A DNA stretch of 64,000 nucleotides from Anastatus disparis (taxonomy: Eukaryota; Arthropoda; Insecta; Hymenoptera; Eupelmidae): positions 1,214,001 through 1,278,000 of the forward strand of contig JAFFSR010000016.1 of NCBI GenBank assembly GCA_017163975.1, given 5' to 3'. Both the position numbers and the translations under genes were made by a program. The first letter of the stretch is position 1. Each line of letters starts with the position of its first letter. This document shows, one piece after another, positions 34,680-44,013 of the stretch. The notes under the pieces are model-generated. The model was not told the DNA's origin, searched no databases, and saw only the letters and a program-made list of their open reading frames with translations.

Positions 34680-35111
34680 ATGGCTTCGGTAACATCGAAG
34701 AAACGTGGAAAGAAGAAAGTTAATCAGATCGGAGGTCAATGTAGCTGTTTACCGCTGAACTTCAGTAAAAAGTGTATCGCAATTTTAAACGCACTTTGTC
34801 ATTCTGACAGTCATCAACGAGTGGCCTTACTTCGAACGTCTGATAAAAATTTAATCAAGTGTATATGTGAATGTGCCCTGAACGTATTACACGGTACCGT
34901 AAAATTAAAAAATTCACGAAAAGAACGACTAAAAAAATACAAACACGTGTTGCGAAAACTAGTAACGAAAAAAGCTAGGAAGAGCACAAATTGTAAGACT
35001 AGTACTAATTGGCATCAGAAAAAACGTGTCATCATTCAAAACGGAGGAAGTTTTTTACCGTTGCTATTGTCACCAATTGTAGGGGCCTTGGTATCAAAAA
35101 TATTTGGTTAA
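34680..35111 (+). CDS. Small basic Polinton protein with hydrophobic C-terminus
   Basis: 143 residues. The N-terminus is Lys-rich (KKRGKKKVNQIGG) and the middle has three short helical-looking segments with the cysteines of IKCICECALNVLHG. The C-terminus GGSFLPLLLSPIVGALVSKI is Gly/Leu/Pro hydrophobic. In metazoan Polintons a protein of this size and this tail follows the ATPase; it may be a capsid-associated or condensing protein, but the role is not established. The frame is intact, with its own TATA/initiator upstream, 15 nt before the next ATG. Confidence 0.7.
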   Translation: MASVTSKKRGKKKVNQIGGQCSCLPLNFSKKCIAILNALCHSDSHQRVALLRTSDKNLIKCICECALNVLHGTVKLKNSRKERLKKYKHVLRKLVTKKARKSTNCKTSTNWHQKKRVIIQNGGSFLPLLLSPIVGALVSKIFG

Positions 35112-35128
35112 ATTAACTTCTAAACGTG

Positions 35129-36347
35129 ATGGAGCGCACGCGCAAAATGGTCATAATACCCGAAGATGAATACGAAAGAGGTTTACGTTCAACGAAACAA
35201 AAGCACGAGAATTCTGAAATAGAGCACACTGTCCAAACCAAGGGTGACAATTTGTCACGTTTAGATGCCGAGTTGCACGATATCCTTTTTTCCAAAAGTA
35301 TTACAGATGAACGCGAAAAGTATCAAAAATACATGCAAATCCTCCAAAAATATCTTCATTTCAAAAATGTAGAACGACACGAAAACGCAAATGATACGGA
35401 ACATGAAGTCGAAGAAACGGAAGCAACGCTAGCAACGCCACTCACGGATGAAATTATTCTCGAAAATGTTCCAAAGATTTATAAGAGGGGTGCACGTCTG
35501 TTACTTAACCATTGGAAAAAAAACGCTGTAGGAAACCTCATGAAATGGGATAATACAGGACAAGTTACAATAGAGGGCAGTGTTATTCCAAATTCGAATA
35601 TTATAGAATTAGTTAAGAGGCGGTCGGAACCAAATCGGTGACTTAGTTCGGTGCTTGTAATAAATGCTTATAATAATTTATTTATTTATTAATATGGTAA
35701 AAATATAGTCATTTCCTCTAGTCATGTATATAAAGAATAATTTAAAATAGTTAAAGCCATAAAAATATACAAAATATTGTTATAAAGCGAAAAATGCCAC
35801 CTAACAATCGACACGACAGTTTTTTGCATGCGGTATATGTTAAGTCAGTTTGATATTTGTAATAAATGCTTATAATAATTAATTTACTTATTCATATGGT
35901 AAAAATATAATCATTTCCTCTAGTCATGTATATAAAGAATAATTTGAAATAGTTTAAGCCATAAAAATATACAAAATATTATCGTAAAGCGAAAAATGCT
36001 GACTTGATATATACCGCAAGTCACCGATTTGGTTCCGACCGCCTCTTAACGACATTGTACGAAGAAAAAAAACAGATTCCGTTCCTGCTCCTCCTGGTAG
36101 AACACAAATTACAAGATTTTTATCCTTATCAGAAACACCAGCAAAGCTCATTGGTAATACAGATATATTACATTCCTATAAACTATTACAACCTAATAAA
36201 CCATATAATAGAAATCGCAAGCGAAAAAATTCAACTGACTTAGAAGATTTGAAAAAAGATTTACAGTCTCAATACGAATACAATACTACTAGAAACAAAA
36301 ATAAAAAAGGTTCAAGTAAGGAAAAGTGGAAAAGTTTTAGCTTCTAA
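35129..36347 (+). pseudogene. Polinton protein of unknown function, split by a TTAA MITE
   Basis: Starts at ATG 35129 (MERTRKMVIIPEDEYERGL). The frame runs to TTAA at 35613-35616, and the open frame then ends inside the insertion. On the other side the same frame resumes after TTAA at 36046-36049 and runs to TAA at 36345-36347, 3 nt before the integrase ATG. Without the 433-bp insertion the frame is continuous for 261 residues. The N-terminal half is charged and helical; the tail is rich in Lys, Asn and Ser. Proteins of this kind lie between the small basic protein and integrase in insect Polintons. No domain recognised. Confidence 0.75.
35617..36045. mobile_element. 429-bp TTAA MITE with internal duplication
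   Basis: TTAA at 35613-35616 and 36046-36049. The ends GAGGCGGTCGGAACCAAATC and GATTTGGTTCCGACCGCCTC are perfect inverted copies of about 30 bp. The interior has two direct copies of a block of about 145 bp (CTTGTAATAAATGCTTATAA at 35654 and TTTGTAATAAATGCTTATAA at 35856). Distinct from family A. Confidence 0.9.
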
Positions 36348-36350
36348 AAA

Positions 36351-38177
36351 ATGTCTTTAAAAAACATATATTATGATACTTCACACGAGGCCGGCTATGC
36401 TGGTGCGCGTAATTTAATTCGTGTAAATGTTGCGCGAAACAAACGCGAAAAGACTAAAATTTATGAATGGTTGAGTAATCAAGACGTTTATACGTTGCAC
36501 AAACCTGTTCGTCGAAAATTCCCAAGATTAAGATATAATGTAACAAATATTGATGATTGTTGGGAAATAGACTTATGCGATATGCAATCTTTCAAAGAAT
36601 ATAATGACGGATATTGTTACTTACTTGTTGTTATAGATGTGCTTAGCAAGTATGCTTGGGTAGAAATTCTTCGCGATAAAAGTGCAACCAGTGTTTCCGA
36701 CGCATTTGACAAAATTCTCAAGAGATCAAACGCTCGAGTTCCTATCTCCGTTCAATCGGACAAGGGAAAAGAATTCACAGGAGCAAACTTTCAAGATTAT
36801 TTGAAAAAATGAGATATAAAATTTCGTACAGTACGAAACCCTGATGTCAAGGCAGCTGTAGTAGAGCGTTTAAATCGTACACTCAAAGAACGTATGTTTC
36901 GATATTTTACGCATAAGAATACTCATAGGTACATAGATGTCATACAAAACATAGTGAAAGCATACAATCATACTTTACACAGTGGAATTAGAATGATACC
37001 AGCAGAAGTGACAATTTATAACGCTTCTAAAGCAAGAATGAATTTAGATAAAAGAGCTCTTAGTCAAAGAAAACCATCTCACGCGCCTATATACTCGGTG
37101 GGTTCCTATGTTCGCAGCAGTCGTACAAAAGGCACCTTCGAGAAAGGGTACGAGAAAAATTACAGTGAAGAAATTTTTAAAATTTCTCGTATATCCAGAT
37201 GGCAACAGCTTTACACGTACGAGTTGTCAGATTTGAATGGGGAAAAAATTGATGGATTTTTCTATCCCGAAGAGTTGGTTAAAGTTGCAAAAAAACGTTT
37301 AGATGAAACAGAAAAGTTTAAGATTGAGCGTGTAATACGTAGCCAAGGCCGTGGTCGAAATAAACAAGTACTCGTTAAATGGTATGGGTATCCTGAAAAA
37401 TTCAATTCTTGGATAAACGCGAGTGAATTAACTAAGGGGTCGTACCCAAATGCCGTTGACAGTTTTTTGGGGGGGAAGGGTCGATCAAAATCTACGAAAA
37501 GGAACGCTATGGGAGGGGGGGTTAGTTATTTACTCCTACGTTGGCTATTTTTTTTTTTTTATCAAAAAGATCATTGCATAATATTAGCAATTTGGAGCAG
37601 ATTTTTCATCCGAAAACTGCAAAGTCAAGCAGTTCCGCAGTCTGTCCACTAAAACACAGTATATTACTTTCTTTTACATGTACGCGGGCGCCGCCATACG
37701 GTGCAAAGCATAAGCCGTTTCTTTTAGCGAGTGAGCTGTCAAAACAAACGAAAAATTTTTAAGCCGATTGCAGCATTTATATTTGTGCCTGTTGAATCGT
37801 GTTCTATTTTTATAACGTATTTTAAGAAGTTCATAGTTTTATGATCTTTTTCGATAAAATTGAAGTGAAAAAGTTTATCGACGATTAATATATTTAATAT
37901 CTTATAAATATTTATTATATGCAATGTTTAGAATTCTGTTGTTTTGTGAAAATGCTATTTTAATAAAATAAGAAACATAAAAATATGTTCAATATTTAAA
38001 AAGTAATTAATATAATTAAAATTTTTTTTAAAAGTTTAATAAAAAATAAAAAAGTTAGTTTACGTTACAGGGGGGGGGGGTACTTTGATAGTTTACACAT
38101 GTCACGGAAAGGGGACCGGGGGGTCGAAATATCGAAAAAATTGTCAACGGCATTTGGGTACGACCCCTAACCTTTAA
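36351..38177 (+). pseudogene. Polinton integrase with chromodomain, one premature stop and one insertion
   Basis: The retroviral-type rve core has Asp74 (WEIDLCDM), Asp137 (SDKGKEF) and Glu172 (VERLNRT), spaced as DDx35E. Codon 154 is TGA (36810-36812), between the second Asp and the Glu, with the same frame continuing. A chromodomain lies at about residues 323-360 (IERVIRS...VLVKWYGYPEKFNSWINASEL), as in other Polinton integrases. Nine codons from its end the frame is hit by a 732-bp element. Beyond the insertion the frame ends at TAA 38175-38177, 2 nt before the penton gene. Length without the insertion is 363 codons. The integrase would insert the linear element DNA into the host genome. 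Confidence 0.9.
37436..38167. mobile_element. 732-bp element with TAA target duplication, in the last codons of the integrase
   Basis: The left end GGGGTCGTACCCAAATGCCG and right end CGGCATTTGGGTACGACCCC are perfect inverted copies of 26 bp. TAA occurs at 37433-37435 and 38168-38170. The interior contains runs of G near both ends (GGGGGGG at about 37470, 37515 and 38070) and AT-rich non-coding sequence. The apparent extra C-terminus of the integrase frame to 37652 is read out of this element. Confidence 0.88.
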
Positions 38178-38179
38178 AA

Positions 38180-39028
38180 ATGGATGAGGATGCTTTTTAC
38201 TTGATTCTTCCCAGTAACAGTAGTATGAAATACTTTCCAGATAACACAACATCTTGCTTTACTACACACTTATCGCATGAGATACGATTACATGGTGATT
38301 GGAGTGTTGGATTGACTGAAATTCATATACCCAGTACTATTTTACACATTCAAGAATCTGAAGCAAAGTTTGTCTTCTATATAGATAGTGAAGAACTTCC
38401 TCAAAATATTATGAATGTGGGAAACATAAAACAATTTGAATGTTCATTTCCCTCTGGAGTATATGAAAGTATTGGCGAATTGGCCCGAGCAATCAATAAC
38501 CATGCTGGCGATATTAATAAGCATATAGTATTTGATGTCTCGAAGAAAAGAAAAGGATTTTACGTGATACAGCGAGTATGTGAGTGTAAAGAAACACATT
38601 ATATTGAAATGAATGAAAAGCTTAGAAATGTTTTCGGATTTGAAAAAGAATTTTATGGCAAAAACGCTATCATTACTTTGAAAGCAAAGAAAAATAAGGA
38701 CAGCACAAAAGGAGTAGCGGTTATCGGTGATAGACCGGTATGTTTAGCAAGAGCAATACCCGATCAATTCTACATTTACACAGATATATGCGTGCCTTAC
38801 ACAGTGGGAGATACTCAAGCTTCACTGTTACGTATAGTCACATTTAATAATACAAAGTATACATTTGGATCTAATATAGTGAAACAGTTTTCACCTATAA
38901 ATTACATCCCTTTACTTAACAACACTTTCCAGAATATCATTTTAGATATAAGGGATCAACACGGTCATCGTATACCATTTGAGTACGGGACGTTGACGGT
39001 TACGCTTCACTTTAAACGTAATCACTAA
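38180..39028 (+). CDS. Polinton minor capsid (penton-like) protein
   Basis: 282 residues, intact. It opens with MDEDAFYLILPSNSSMKYFP and a DWSVGLTEIHIP segment, and ends with HRIPFEYGTLTVTLHFKRN, which is the conserved close of the Polinton minor capsid protein, a predicted single jelly-roll homologous to penton bases. It would occupy the fivefold vertices of the capsid. The start is fixed by the integrase stop 2 nt upstream. Between the two conserved ends the sequence is beta-rich and carries a Lys-rich region at about 165-175. It is one of the few unbroken structural genes of this copy. Confidence 0.85.
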   Translation: MDEDAFYLILPSNSSMKYFPDNTTSCFTTHLSHEIRLHGDWSVGLTEIHIPSTILHIQESEAKFVFYIDSEELPQNIMNVGNIKQFECSFPSGVYESIGELARAINNHAGDINKHIVFDVSKKRKGFYVIQRVCECKETHYIEMNEKLRNVFGFEKEFYGKNAIITLKAKKNKDSTKGVAVIGDRPVCLARAIPDQFYIYTDICVPYTVGDTQASLLRIVTFNNTKYTFGSNIVKQFSPINYIPLLNNTFQNIILDIRDQHGHRIPFEYGTLTVTLHFKRNH

Positions 39029-39036
39029 TTTAAAAT

Positions 39037-39536
39037 ATGACTCATTACACAGCTTATTATTCCGAGCAGATTGGCGGAGGCGGAATCCATCGAGTATTCA
39101 ACGGTTCACATTACCAACGTGGACATGGTATAGGAAGTTTTCTAGGAGGTCTTTTTCGAAGAGTTTTACCTTATCTTACCACTGGAAGCAGTCGGTAAAG
39201 AAGCTGTTCGCGCAGGTATGCATGTACTAGACGATGTTACCAACAACGGTACAAATTTCAAACAGTCAGTAAATACGAGAATGCATGAATCGGGTCGAAA
39301 TCTCAAGAGGAAAGCAGTTAATAAAATCTCTGAAATGATGAAGGGTTCTGGATATAAACGTGTTACCAAGCGGAAGCGTCAGTCTCCCAAAAGACGCTCA
39401 ACAGCTCGTACTAAAGTCAAAAGAAAACAAAGTGTTATAAAAAAAAAGAAAAGGAGGTATTCGAAAACGTAAAAGAGTTAGCAAAAAGAAAATACAAGCT
39501 TTACGCAGTGTGACAGATATTTTTGGACCTAACTAG
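39037..39536 (+). pseudogene. Polinton basic glycine-rich protein, two frameshifts
   Basis: Starts at ATG 39037. The first part has a Gly-rich then basic stretch (GIGSFLGGLFRRVLPYL) and stops at 39198. The adjacent frame carries VGKEAVRAGMHVLDDVTNNG and a very basic tail (KRVTKRKRQSPKRR). A third frame, entered near the A-run at 39440-39450, ends with TDIFG at 39536, a usual C-terminal motif. The shift is +1 at each place. Similar proteins (Gly-rich amphipathic N-terminus, basic tail) precede the major capsid gene in Polintons and are compared with adenovirus core or membrane-lytic proteins; function not proven. Confidence 0.7.
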
Positions 39537-40083
39537 AAAAACAAGATGGCGTTCTTACATGCAAACTCATGCGAATGCATGAAATCAGAATTAGACTTAT
39601 TTACGCTTCCACCAACTCAAACATCTTTAGAATCTTCACAATTTATTCAGTATAAACCAGTTTCATCGCTTACCGATGATGGACCAATTGAATTTGTAAT
39701 ACCTGGAGGTGAAGATTACATCGATCTAGCACACACAATGCTAAATGTGCGTGTACAAATTATACCGGATATTCCCGCTGAGAATAGTAAAGTAGGACCT
39801 GTTAATAATTTTCTTCATTCATTGTTTAATCAAATTGATATATTCTTTAATCAAAAACTCGTCTCACCACCAAACAATGCTTACCCATACAGAGCCTATA
39901 TCGAAACATTATTAAATTACTCAAGCTCTGCAATGAATTCACATCTAACAACGTCTCTGTGGTATCTCGATACTGTAGGAAAAATGGAAGCTTTACCAAA
40001 CGTGGGGCGCACTGCTGCTGAAGCTAATCATGGGCTATTAAACCGATCATATTATACGGAAAATTCAAAAACAATAGATTTAA

Positions 40084-40463
40084 GAGGAGGTCGAGTATAT
40101 CTGTCCTTTTCTAATCAAAGAATTGATTTTTTCACAAAAATTAATAATTGTAGCAAAAAATAAGAAGAAAGCCCCATCTCGTATAATAAAAAGCAAAATT
40201 CTCTTTTATGAGGAAAAATTATTTTTATTTCTTCGTTTTTAAGAAAACCTTGAAAAACTGAATTGTCCATCCTAACCTCTATTTTTTAAGTTTTTCAAGG
40301 TTTTCTTTAAAACGAATCGATAAAAATAATTTTTCCTCATCAAAGAAAATCTTGCTTTTTATTATACGAGATGGGGCTATTTCCTTATTTTTTGCTACAA
40401 TTATAGTTTTTGCAAAAAAATTAATTCTTTGATTAGAAAAGGACAGAGATATACGACCTGCTC
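40084..40463. mobile_element. 380-bp TTAA MITE, family A, first in the capsid gene
   Basis: TTAA at 40080-40083 and 40464-40467. Ends GAGGAGGTCGAGTATATCTG and CAGAGATATACGACCTGCTC are inverted copies. The centre carries CCTAACCTCTATTTTTTAAG. It adds 384 bp including the duplicated TTAA, so the capsid frame is kept on both sides. Confidence 0.92.
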
Positions 40464-40831
40464 TTAATAGGTCATTTACATTGTGACGTTTTCAATCAAA
40501 ATAAATTTTTATTGAATGGTGTTGAACTAAGAGTATGACTTGTTCGAAGTAAAGATGCATTTTGTCTTATGGATGCTTCTGAAAATGATACTTTTAGTGT
40601 TAGTATAAAAGAAGCCTCTTTGATGATACGTCGTGTAAAAATTAGCCCAGGAATATTACTCGCCCATGCCAATGCTTTAACAAAAGCAACCGCAAAATAT
40701 CCTATTACACGAGTTGAAGTAAAATCATTTACCATGCACAGAGGTATACATGGTGATACTTTGGATAACATAATTTTAGGCCAGCTACCAAAAAGAATTA
40801 TAATAGGATTCGTCGATAACAGAGCATTTAA

Positions 40832-41212
40832 GAGGAGGTCACGTATCTCTGTCCTTTTTTAATCAAAGAAATGATTTTTTTACAAAAACTACTAACTTTA
40901 GCAAAAAATGAAGAGAAAGCCGCATCTTGTATCAAAAAAAGCAATATTTTCTTTGATGAGAAAGAATTAATTTTATTGCTTCGTTCTCAAGAAAACCTTG
41001 AAAAACGAAATTGTCCACCCTAACCTCTATGATTTAAGTTTTTCAAGGTTTTCTTGAGAACGAAGCAATAAAATTAATTCTTTCTCATCAAAGAAAATAT
41101 TGCTTTTTTTGATACAAGATGCGGCTTTCTCTTCATTTTTTGCTAAAGCTATTAGTTTCTGTGAAAAACTCTATTCTTTAATTAGAAAAGGACAGAGATA
41201 CGTGACCTCCTC
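40832..41212. mobile_element. 381-bp TTAA MITE, family A, second in the capsid gene
   Basis: TTAA at 40828-40831 and 41213-41216. Ends GAGGAGGTCACGTATCTCTG and CAGAGATACGTGACCTCCTC are perfect inverted copies, and the arms pair almost without mismatch over about 185 bp, which suggests that it is younger than the first insertion. Confidence 0.92.
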
Positions 41213-41684
41213 TTAATGGAAATAGACAATTCAATCCATTCAACTTTCAACATTTTTCCATTAATTACCTTTCGCTCTACATTGACGGAGTACAAGTACC
41301 GAGTAAGCCGTTACAGCCAAAATTTACAGGTGATAATCCACAGTTTGTTGAAGCTTATCACACTTTATTTTCAGGGACTGGTATACATTTTTCTAATGAG
41401 TCCCTTTGTCTCAGCCGAATAGATTATTCTAGAGGTTTTTATTTGTTTGCATTTGATCTGACACCCGATCTTTCTGCAAATTCTGCTTTACACTGGAATC
41501 TTATCAAACGTGGTAGTGTAAGAGTAGAAGTGAAATTTGATCAGGCCTTGGAACAAACAATAAATTGCATCATTTACGCAGAATACGATAACGTTCTGGA
41601 AATAGATTCAAGTCGTAATATTATAACGGATTTTAATGCTTAAGCTAAAGGAGTGGGAGTAGAATCACAGATGGGGGTGATTAG

Positions 41685-41721
41685 TATAAAAGATCATTGA
41701 TGAACTGGGTTGATCATCAGT
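41685..41721 (+). promoter_or_regulatory. Core promoter: TATAAAAG and TCAGT initiator
   Basis: TATAAAAG begins at 41685 and the initiator A of TCAGT is at 41719 (34 nt). Both lie downstream of, or around, the first possible ATG at 41700, so a transcript from here would begin inside the longer ORF. The ATG at 41772 is then the likely start. Confidence 0.5.
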
Positions 41722-41771
41722 CTCTTTCCGGAGTCTCATTCTGTACAGTGAAAGTGGTCAAAAGTAAAGTC

Positions 41772-42485
41772 ATGGATTTTGTCATTGATATTCAAGGTCT
41801 AAAAGACCGGAACAATAAATTTTTTCCAAAGGAAGTGGCAGTACTCAGTTTAAAAACTAGAGTTTTTTCCCATTGGATAGTAAAATCACCACATGATTTC
41901 TCTGAATTACCATCAGGAGTAAAACGGAGCAACGAATTTGTGATAAATCATCATCATGGTATTCAATGGATAGAAGGCGACGTTTCCATCGGTCAGCTGT
42001 TACTCAATTTATACAACATTGCAAAAGTAGCTGCAAAAATCTATACTAAAGGTTACGAAAAAGCAAAGTATCTAGAAGCATCCATGTCGCGAGAAATCAT
42101 CAATCTAGAAATATACTCACCATCATTCAATGAACTCTTTACAAGATATCATAAGGATGGATTTTCATGTGTCACTCACAGTACAAAAGATAAGTATAAA
42201 AGAGCTGTATGTGCCCTCAATCAGGCATATATTCTAAGGAAGTGGTTGCATACGAAACTATCATTGTGTATGACATCCGACAACCTCAACAACAGTCCAT
42301 TGAAGTTAAGCGACGCACTTCTTGAGCGTGTAAGAGCACGCAGGTTAGCTCGCGCAGTTGCCGATGGAGGTGTGGATGAAGTTGATTGTCCAGCATCACC
42401 AACAGACTCCGTCAAGGCATCGAAAGATAGCAATTCAGAAGCAGATGAAGATGATGATGATGATGATGATGATGACGAACAATGA
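41772..42485 (+). CDS. Polinton-associated DIQG-family protein, unknown function
   Basis: The frame is open from 41697, but ATG 41772 (MDFVIDIQGLKDRN) is preferred because it starts the conserved part and lies downstream of the TATA/TCAGT promoter; this gives 237 residues. Conserved features: VIDIQG at the N-terminus, FPKEVAVLSL, SHWIVKSPHDFSELP, HHGIQWIEGD, KCALNxAY-like CALNQAYILRKWL. The Asp at the N-terminus and the strand-like pattern recall the RNase H fold of DEDD exonucleases, but I cannot see a full catalytic set. The C-terminus ends in an acidic run of about ten Asp. Proteins of this family are frequent in insect genomes next to Polinton genes. The frame overlaps the protease by ATGA. 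Confidence 0.7.
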   Translation: MDFVIDIQGLKDRNNKFFPKEVAVLSLKTRVFSHWIVKSPHDFSELPSGVKRSNEFVINHHHGIQWIEGDVSIGQLLLNLYNIAKVAAKIYTKGYEKAKYLEASMSREIINLEIYSPSFNELFTRYHKDGFSCVTHSTKDKYKRAVCALNQAYILRKWLHTKLSLCMTSDNLNNSPLKLSDALLERVRARRLARAVADGGVDEVDCPASPTDSVKASKDSNSEADEDDDDDDDDDEQ

Positions 42486-43015
42486 ATACTCGTCAAATAA
42501 TCAAAGCACTTGCTGCAGTCAACGCTGGAACTGTAGGAGTATATGCAGCAGATCGGATTCCGAATATTCTCGAACTTCCAGCAGCTATAGTTGCAAACGT
42601 TGATGACCATACAAAAGGTGGATCTCATTGGATTGCTATATACATAAATAAAAATGGCTACGGAACCTACTTTGACAGCTACGGATTGCCACCGTTCTCA
42701 TCACATCATCTTGATAGACTCAAAAGAAATTGTGCGCGATACGAATGGAACAAACAACGAATGCAAAGCTACGATTCGCAAGTTTGCGGTCAATATTGTA
42801 TTATGTTTTTATACCATATGTCTTATTTTCATAATTTACGTACGTTTTGCAGTAAGTTTTCAAGAGATTCCAAAAAGAACGATGATTTAGTTATAAAATT
42901 TTATAATAAACTAATAAAGAATAAAATTAAGCGTAAAAAATCTGTAAAAGCTTTTAGTAACGAACATTCATTAGGTTTTGGCTTTTGTAATCAAACATGT
43001 ACTTCGAGAATATAA
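42482..43015 (+). CDS. Polinton maturation protease (adenain-like cysteine protease)
   Basis: 177 residues. The Ulp1/adenain catalytic set is visible: His49 in GGSHWIAIYI, Asp65 in TYFDSYGLPP, Gln100 and Cys102 in DSQVCGQYCIMFLYHMSYF. This is the C5/C48-type fold; in Polintons and adenoviruses it cleaves capsid precursors. The start ATG overlaps the previous stop (ATGA), a virus-like arrangement. The C-terminal 40 residues are basic. The frame is intact and all catalytic residues are present. AATAAA follows at about 43051. Confidence 0.9.
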   Translation: MNTRQIIKALAAVNAGTVGVYAADRIPNILELPAAIVANVDDHTKGGSHWIAIYINKNGYGTYFDSYGLPPFSSHHLDRLKRNCARYEWNKQRMQSYDSQVCGQYCIMFLYHMSYFHNLRTFCSKFSRDSKKNDDLVIKFYNKLIKNKIKRKKSVKAFSNEHSLGFGFCNQTCTSRI

Positions 43016-43885
43016 TATTAAATCTATTATTGTAACATGAAATTTATATTCAATAAATGTTAATCAAATTTACATTCTTTCTTCGTAATATTTATGCACC
43101 TACACCTTATCCCTTCCACATTAGTATTATTATTTAAAATTATTTAACTTATCATTTAACAGAGAAAATATATATTTATTCTATGAAATTCCGTTATACT
43201 ATCTTTTTATAATATAATTTTATTTATTTGAACTGATTTAATGCAGAAATTTAATATTTTAATAACAAAAGGAAATAATAAAATATATCTGATGTACGGT
43301 ACATATTCTTGAAATACATCACATATTACGCAATCAAAGTTGAGAATGGAATCTTTTATTTATCAGTTTATGATGAAATATAAATCTCTATTGAACCGAC
43401 AAAGGGTACCAATATTTTTGTCAAGTTATGATAAAATACGACTTTACAGGGAATGGTATAATGTGATCGTTATATTTTGTTTATCAACGAAGTATAATAT
43501 TACATACTACGGAATAAGATGTGACATTTGAATCTTTTATTCTTGACAGGATGTTGCGAAATAACAATATAACTGAACTAAATATCACAACAAAAGATGT
43601 AGACGACACATACGGTATATCAAGGGAATTTAATATTACGCGATATCAGAATATTTTATTTTGGACAGGATGTGATTAAATACGTATCTCAACAGGAAAT
43701 GATGAAATATAACCGCTATAACTTGATTTTAAGGAACCATAATATTTTATTCTAAGAAAACAGTACCCAACTGTTGAACCTTTTATATATTATCTTTTAA
43801 CATAAACATGATATTCTTGGAAAAAGCATATCAAACGATACATACTTTCCCCCTACATGCTTTTGAACTTGGTAGGGATTAGGGA
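43016..43885. other. AT-rich spacer with repeat-like blocks
   Basis: AATAAA occurs shortly after the protease gene. Between 43330 and 43760 similar blocks recur (ATGATGAAATATAAATCTCT, GATAAAATACGACTTTACAGG, GGACAGGATGTGATTAAATAC), a degraded repeat rather than a gene. It ends at the promoter of the next gene. Confidence 0.45.
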
Positions 43886-43920
43886 TATAAAGCACAAGCG
43901 AGACCTCAAGTCAGATCAGT
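43886..43920 (+). promoter_or_regulatory. Core promoter: TATAAAG and TCAGT initiator
   Basis: TATAAAG begins at 43886; the A of TCAGT is at 43918, 32 nt further. It leaves a leader of about 95 nt before ATG 44014, rich in CAGTTCAG-type words (CAGTTCCAGTTCAGACACAG). The same pairing occurs before two other genes of the element. Confidence 0.7.
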
Positions 43921-44013
43921 TCCAGTTCAGACACAGTTCAAGTAAGACTCGGTTATACGTAAGTCGACAGTTTTATTTCTCGCTCAAGCTATCCATAATA
44001 ATAATAATCAAAT

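Larger units (their letters stand above)
39546..41643 (+). pseudogene. Polinton major capsid protein, two MITE insertions and one stop
   Basis: Starts at ATG 39546. Conserved segments include FIQYKPVSSLTDDGPIEFVI, then PGGEDYIDLAHTML, GPVNNFLHSLFNQID and YPYRAYIETLLNYSS in the first part. After the first TTAA insertion (40084-40463) come SLMIRRVKISPGILLAHANA and GQLPKRIIIGFVDN. After the second (40832-41212) come INYLSLYIDGVQVP and FDLTPDLSANSALHW. A TGA sits in frame at 40536-40538, in the position of a probable CGA. Without the insertions the frame has 443 codons including the stop at 41641-41643, and apart from the TGA it is open. This matches the double jelly-roll major capsid protein of Polintons. 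Confidence 0.9.

Noticed and set aside
35129..35641. Intact 171-residue Polinton protein ending in VKRRSEPNR
   Set aside because: The last residues are read from the inserted TTAA element; the native frame continues beyond it to 36347.
37541..37762. Plus-strand frame of 73 codons after the integrase
   Set aside because: Lies inside the 732-bp inserted element; no domain and poor composition.
42221..42628. Minus-strand frame of 135 codons with a run of serines
   Set aside because: Shadow of the acidic C-terminus of the DIQG protein (GATGAT repeat) and the start of the protease gene.
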